A stretch of DNA of 64,000 nt, taken from Parasegetibacter sp. NRK P23. GTDB taxonomy: Bacteria > Bacteroidota > Bacteroidia > Chitinophagales > Chitinophagaceae. The notes under the pieces are model-generated. The model was not told the DNA's origin, made no database searches, and was given only the letters and a program-made list of their open reading frames with translations. The translations under genes and the position numbers were made by a program. Shown piece after piece: positions 60,734 through 64,000 of the stretch. The stretch covers positions 871,889 to 935,888 of the forward strand of contig NZ_JAMDLG010000001.1 of assembly GCF_023721715.1 (NCBI RefSeq), written 5' to 3'. How positions within the stretch are numbered: position 1 is the first letter of the stretch; each line of letters begins with the position of its first letter.

Positions 60734-61771
60734 TTACATCAACCCGCCTTCTATCAGTCTGAAACCTTCACGGGGAGACATTTTCTCCCATAAAATCCGG
60801 TAGATGGCTTCTGCAATGGGTATCTCCGCCTGGAAGCCGCGGTTGAGTTCATGAATACAACGGCTCGCATTGTAGCCTTCGGCCACCATATTCATTTCCA
60901 GCTGTGCTGCTTTTACGGAATATCCCTTACCGATCATATTGCCGAAAGTACGGTTGCGGCTGTAAAGAGAGTAACAGGTTACCAGCAAATCGCCGAGGTA
61001 CACGGAGGCTGCGTAATTCGCCTTCCTCCTGTGTGAAACCGGATCTTCCTCTTCATGCACGCCCACTTCAATGCGCGGCACACCTGCCTTCCGGAGAAAA
61101 CAGGCCATTTCGTCGGCACTATTCGCGATCAGTACACTAAGGAAATTATCGCCATAGTCCAATCCGTGGGCTATCCCGGCGCCTACCGCGTAAATATTTT
61201 TCAGGATGGCCGCGTATTGCACCCCGTTGATATCCGTATTCACCACGGTGTTCAGGTATTCCGTCGCGAAATACGAAGCGATATCTGCCGCGGCCTGTTC
61301 GTTGACACCTGAGAAAGTAAGGTAGGAAAGTTTCTCTTTGGCCACCTCTTCGGCGTGGCAGGGGCCCATCACGGCGAAATAATCCTGGAGGGGAAAATCA
61401 AAGGCCTGGAAGAGGTATTCGTTCAGCAACTGGTTTTGCTCGGGAAGAATACCTTTCACGGCTGAAATGATTTTTTTGCCGGCAAGATTTTCTCTCGAAA
61501 GCTGGCGAAATGCATCCGTTACATAAGCGGATGGCGTTGCTACGACGATGCAATCGGACGCCGCGACCACTTCTCTCACATCGCAGCTTAACCGAAGCAG
61601 CGCAGGGTTAAAATTCACCGAACTAAGATAGTGCGGATTATGATGCCGTTTCTTCAGATGATCTATCGTCTCCTGGTGGCGTACGCACCAGTTGATGGTG
61701 TGTCCGTTATCCGTAAGCAGTTTCACGAGTGCGGTGGCCCAACTTCCACTGCCCAGCATTCCCAATTGCAT
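60734..61771 (-). CDS. gpsA: Glycerol-3-phosphate dehydrogenase [NAD(P)+]
   Basis: Cytosolic enzyme making sn-glycerol-3-phosphate from dihydroxyacetone phosphate for phospholipid synthesis. The 345-residue product has the NAD-binding GMLGSGSWATALVKLL (about 4-19), VVATPSAYV, AVKGILPEQNQLL, VMGPCHAEEVA, ALKNIYAVGAGIAHGLDYGDN with the catalytic Lys, GDLLVTCYSLYSRNRTFG and VAEGYNASRCIHEL. Length and motifs are normal. It is convergent with hemW (22-bp gap) and follows the adaptor-protein gene on the other side without overlap. Confidence 0.95.
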   Translation of the reverse strand: MQLGMLGSGSWATALVKLLTDNGHTINWCVRHQETIDHLKKRHHNPHYLSSVNFNPALLRLSCDVREVVAASDCIVVATPSAYVTDAFRQLSRENLAGKKIISAVKGILPEQNQLLNEYLFQAFDFPLQDYFAVMGPCHAEEVAKEKLSYLTFSGVNEQAAADIASYFATEYLNTVVNTDINGVQYAAILKNIYAVGAGIAHGLDYGDNFLSVLIANSADEMACFLRKAGVPRIEVGVHEEEDPVSHRRKANYAASVYLGDLLVTCYSLYSRNRTFGNMIGKGYSVKAAQLEMNMVAEGYNASRCIHELNRGFQAEIPIAEAIYRILWEKMSPREGFRLIEGGLM

Positions 61772-61803
61772 TGCGCTAAGTTTTAGGCGGCGAAGTTCCT
61801 ACA

Positions 61804-63162
61804 TTATTTCTTCACCTCAAAAAGCTTGTCCTTTGGCACCACGTTTACCTTCATGCCATCGCGCAAAGTCTTGCTGACCGTGGAATATGGTCCGGTGATC
61901 ACTTCTTCCCCACCTTTGAGTCCGGAAGTCACCTGTATATAATTAATGTCCTGGATGCCTGTTTTCACCACGATTTTCTTCACCGTATTATCAGCCTGAC
62001 GTACAAATACTACTTCATCGGGATCATCGGAAACCGTTGTTCCCGCGTTGCCCTGTTCTTCACTACCCTCTTCTTTTTTCTTTTCAGAAGGTTTATCGCT
62101 GCCTTTTTCGCGGGTCGTCACCGCGTTAATGGGTACGCTCAACACGTTATCGATTCTTTTGGTCTGAATATCAGCGCTGGCGCTCATACCCGGGCGGAAG
62201 GGGAAACTTTTAGGGCGGGATGGATCAATCAGGTCCTTGTAACTTTCCGGCAACAGGCGCACATGTACTTTGTAGTTGGTTACTTCGTTGGTAGCGGCGG
62301 TGGCGGTAGCTGAAGTAGTGCTGCTGGCGATCTGGGTTACGATCCCTTTGAATTTCCTGTTGGTATAGGCGTCCACTTCCACGATGGCGGAATCGCCGAG
62401 GTGTACTTTGGGAATATCGTTTTCACTCACATCCACCTGCACTTCAATGGTATTCATATCGGCGATGCGCATCATTTCGGTACCCGCCATTTGTGCGGTA
62501 CCCACTACGCGCTCCCCCTTTTTAACGGCGAGCAGCGACACCACGCCATCCATGGGTGCCACGATCGTGGTTCTGCCGAGGTTCTTATCGGCGCCGCTCA
62601 ACTGTGCCTGTGCGTTCTGAACGCTGGCCTCGCTGCTGCGGATGCCCTGCAATGCAGCGTTGTAAGTAGCTTCAGCAGACAAATATGCACTTTGCGCGGT
62701 TTCGAATTCCGAGCGGGAAATCACTTTCTGGTCCAGCAATGTTTTTTGCCTGTCGTAAGCTGCTTTCGCCTGCTCCATGGCGGCTTTCTGCCCGGCGAGC
62801 TGTGCTTTGGCGTTCTGCACGGAAGCGAGTTGCTGCGTTACATTGGCCGCGGCCTGGTCGCGTTGCGTGGTATAGATATCGGCATAGATGCGCGCGAGCA
62901 CCTGCCCTTTGCGTACGCTGTCGCCTTCCTGTACCGTAAGTTCAGTGATCTCCCCGGAGATATCGGGACTCACTTTCACTTCAATTTCAGGATATACTTT
63001 ACCGCTGGCGTTCACCGATTCAATGATGGTGCGGGGTGCGGCTTTCTCTGCGGACACTTTGGTTCCCTCGTCCTTACCCAGCACACCGGCTTTTTTCAGC
63101 ACGATGAGCAGCACGATCAGGGCTACGATAATGATAATGATCCAGCGCAATTTCTTGTTCAT
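61804..63162 (-). CDS. Periplasmic adaptor of a tripartite efflux pump (MacA-like)
   Basis: The 452-residue membrane-fusion protein has an N-terminal membrane helix (about 6-25), a lipoyl half (VSPDISGEITELTVQEGDSVRKGQVLARI), a long alpha-helical hairpin rich in Ala/Gln (about 80-190), the second lipoyl half (TTIVAPMDGVVSLLAVKKGERVVG), a beta-barrel (QVDVSENDIPKVHLGDSAIVEVDAY) and a membrane-proximal domain with a Lys/Glu-rich insertion (SEKKKEEGSEEQG). It links an inner-membrane pump to the TolC-like gene 36 bp upstream on the same strand. The pump itself is not in the window. Confidence 0.9.
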   Translation of the reverse strand: MNKKLRWIIIIIVALIVLLIVLKKAGVLGKDEGTKVSAEKAAPRTIIESVNASGKVYPEIEVKVSPDISGEITELTVQEGDSVRKGQVLARIYADIYTTQRDQAAANVTQQLASVQNAKAQLAGQKAAMEQAKAAYDRQKTLLDQKVISRSEFETAQSAYLSAEATYNAALQGIRSSEASVQNAQAQLSGADKNLGRTTIVAPMDGVVSLLAVKKGERVVGTAQMAGTEMMRIADMNTIEVQVDVSENDIPKVHLGDSAIVEVDAYTNRKFKGIVTQIASSTTSATATAATNEVTNYKVHVRLLPESYKDLIDPSRPKSFPFRPGMSASADIQTKRIDNVLSVPINAVTTREKGSDKPSEKKKEEGSEEQGNAGTTVSDDPDEVVFVRQADNTVKKIVVKTGIQDINYIQVTSGLKGGEEVITGPYSTVSKTLRDGMKVNVVPKDKLFEVKK

Positions 63163-63198
63163 AATAATACTGTTATGATGGTTTTCTCAAGTGTGTGG

Positions 63199-64000
63199 TT
63201 ACAGTTTAAGCCCCTGACCTTTGTAGAATTCGAGTACTTTCATTTTGAAAACGTATTCGAACTGGGCGGATAAGAGGTTTATTTTGGCGGAAGAGAAATT
63301 GTTCTGGGCGATGATCAGATCAATTGTATTCAATAAGCCCACTTCATATCTCTTTTTAGAGAACTCGTATGTCTTCTGAGATGTCTCCACAGCCTTTTTC
63401 TGGGCATTGTATTTTTCAAGTGCGGTAGTGGCGTCTACATAAGCCTGGTAAACATCGCGTTTAAGGTTGAAATTGATCTGCTCCAATTGCAGGGCGACAT
63501 TTTTCGTGTTCAGTACAGATTTCTGATAATTCCCCCTGAATGTATACCCTTGAAACAGCGGGATATTGATACCAATACCAATACTCTCTGCGATATTCTC
63601 ACTCAATTGATCCATATAGGGAACTTTCTCAATCTGTCCGGAAGCGTTCATTTGCCTGTATAAACTAAAATACTGGGTACTGATTCCTCCGCTGGCAGAA
63701 ATAGTGGGCCACTGCATTGCCTTATTGGCTTTCACATAATACTCTGCGGATTGAAGTCGCAGCTTATTGCTCTTTTGGGAGGGCTGATTATTAACTGCGA
63801 TATTGTACACAAGGTCAGGCTGCAGTTCACTGATAGGATCCAGGGGTATCTGATCTACAGGAGGCACCGCCAGTTCAAACGGGGTGGCAACATCAAGGTT
63901 CATCAGCGCCTTGAGCTGAAGTATGGCGGTGTTTACTGCACCATAAGCCGTTACAACAGCGGACGTATCTCTTGCCACTTGTGCTTCCAATTCAGCAGCA
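63199..64000 (-). CDS. TolC-family outer-membrane channel, C-terminal part (cut by window edge)
   Basis: The visible 267 residues are the C-terminal half of a TolC-like protein: a conserved helix with LKALMNLDV, the strand-helix region GINIPLFQGYTFRGNYQKS, ending with KKRYEVGLLNTIDLIIAQNNFSSAKINLLSAQFEYVFKMKVLEFYKGQGLKL. The frame is open to the right edge, so the start lies outside the window. It precedes the adaptor gene in the same direction, forming an efflux operon whose first gene continues outside. Confidence 0.9.
   Translation of the reverse strand, partial: AAELEAQVARDTSAVVTAYGAVNTAILQLKALMNLDVATPFELAVPPVDQIPLDPISELQPDLVYNIAVNNQPSQKSNKLRLQSAEYYVKANKAMQWPTISASGGISTQYFSLYRQMNASGQIEKVPYMDQLSENIAESIGIGINIPLFQGYTFRGNYQKSVLNTKNVALQLEQINFNLKRDVYQAYVDATTALEKYNAQKKAVETSQKTYEFSKKRYEVGLLNTIDLIIAQNNFSSAKINLLSAQFEYVFKMKVLEFYKGQGLKL

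Noticed and set aside
1-64000. tRNA, rRNA, tmRNA or CRISPR arrays
   Set aside because: I looked for T-arm patterns such as GGTTCGAATCC, conserved rRNA stretches and regularly spaced direct repeats; none was found. A GGTTCGAATGG at 26116 lies inside rsmE and lacks a cloverleaf.
1-64000. Insertion sequences or prophage genes near the polysaccharide island
   Set aside because: No transposase, integrase or terminal inverted repeat with target duplication was recognised; the composition shift alone does not prove a mobile element.

Overview
The window looks like chromosomal DNA of a Bacteroidota, most likely a Chitinophagaceae-type or related Sphingobacteriia-type organism. The evidence is the type IX secretion / gliding core (gldK-gldL-gldM-gldN), SusC-like and heme-type TonB-dependent receptors, Thermus-like isocitrate dehydrogenase with a C-terminal extension, DUF4783 and DUF4271 proteins, the near absence of Shine-Dalgarno sequences, and a recurring TAnnTTTG motif (the Bacteroidota -7 promoter element) just upstream of many starts. 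The assignment rests on gene content read by eye; no database was searched.

Layout. 1-4.97 kb: end of an exported protein gene, then pyrC, a short MutS-like ATPase gene and comM/yifB. 4.98-20.9 kb: a surface-polysaccharide locus that looks more AT-rich than its flanks. It holds an initiating sugar transferase, seven further glycosyl/methyl-transferases, a large DUF6311-like membrane protein, a 2OG-Fe(II) oxygenase, Wzx flippase, Wzy-like polymerase, Wzz-like protein and a WaaL-like ligase, and it leads directly into an MsbA-like ABC exporter (20.8-22.6 kb). 22.6-29 kb: intergenic repeats, a TonB receptor plus lipoprotein pair, rsmE, pyrD and a thiolase. 29.1-33.2 kb: a two-component pair (LuxR-type regulator, TPR histidine kinase) convergent with dnaB. 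33.2-34.2 kb: a gene-free stretch, then a frameshifted rifampin ADP-ribosyltransferase (arr). 34.2-39.7 kb: apaG, icd, a SUI1-type protein, nadC, DUF4783 and gpmI. 39.7-43.6 kb: a heme/iron acquisition cluster. 43.6-45.8 kb: an ECF sigma factor with a protein that appears to combine a cytoplasmic anti-sigma segment, one inner-membrane helix, a periplasmic linker and an outer-membrane beta-barrel. 45.8-48.2 kb: a lipoprotein and uvrC. 48.8-53.6 kb: gldKLMN on the minus strand. 53.8-64 kb: a thioredoxin-domain protein, hemD, DUF4271, a BamA/TamA-like barrel, hemW, gpsA, and a periplasmic adaptor plus TolC-like protein cut by the window end.

How the parts may work together. The polysaccharide genes contain every step of a Wzx/Wzy pathway: initiation, transfer, flipping, polymerisation, chain length and ligation to lipid A core. 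The MsbA-like exporter next to the ligase suggests a lipopolysaccharide rather than a free capsule. In T9SS bacteria some secreted proteins are anchored to a special LPS, so having both systems in one window is suggestive but unproven. The 39.7-43.6 kb genes fit heme or iron uptake across both membranes. The sigma/barrel pair is the most interesting regulatory unit: its architecture matches the recently recognised dual-membrane-spanning anti-sigma factors of Bacteroidota, which could sense outer-membrane state directly. No tRNA, rRNA, CRISPR array or insertion sequence was recognised.
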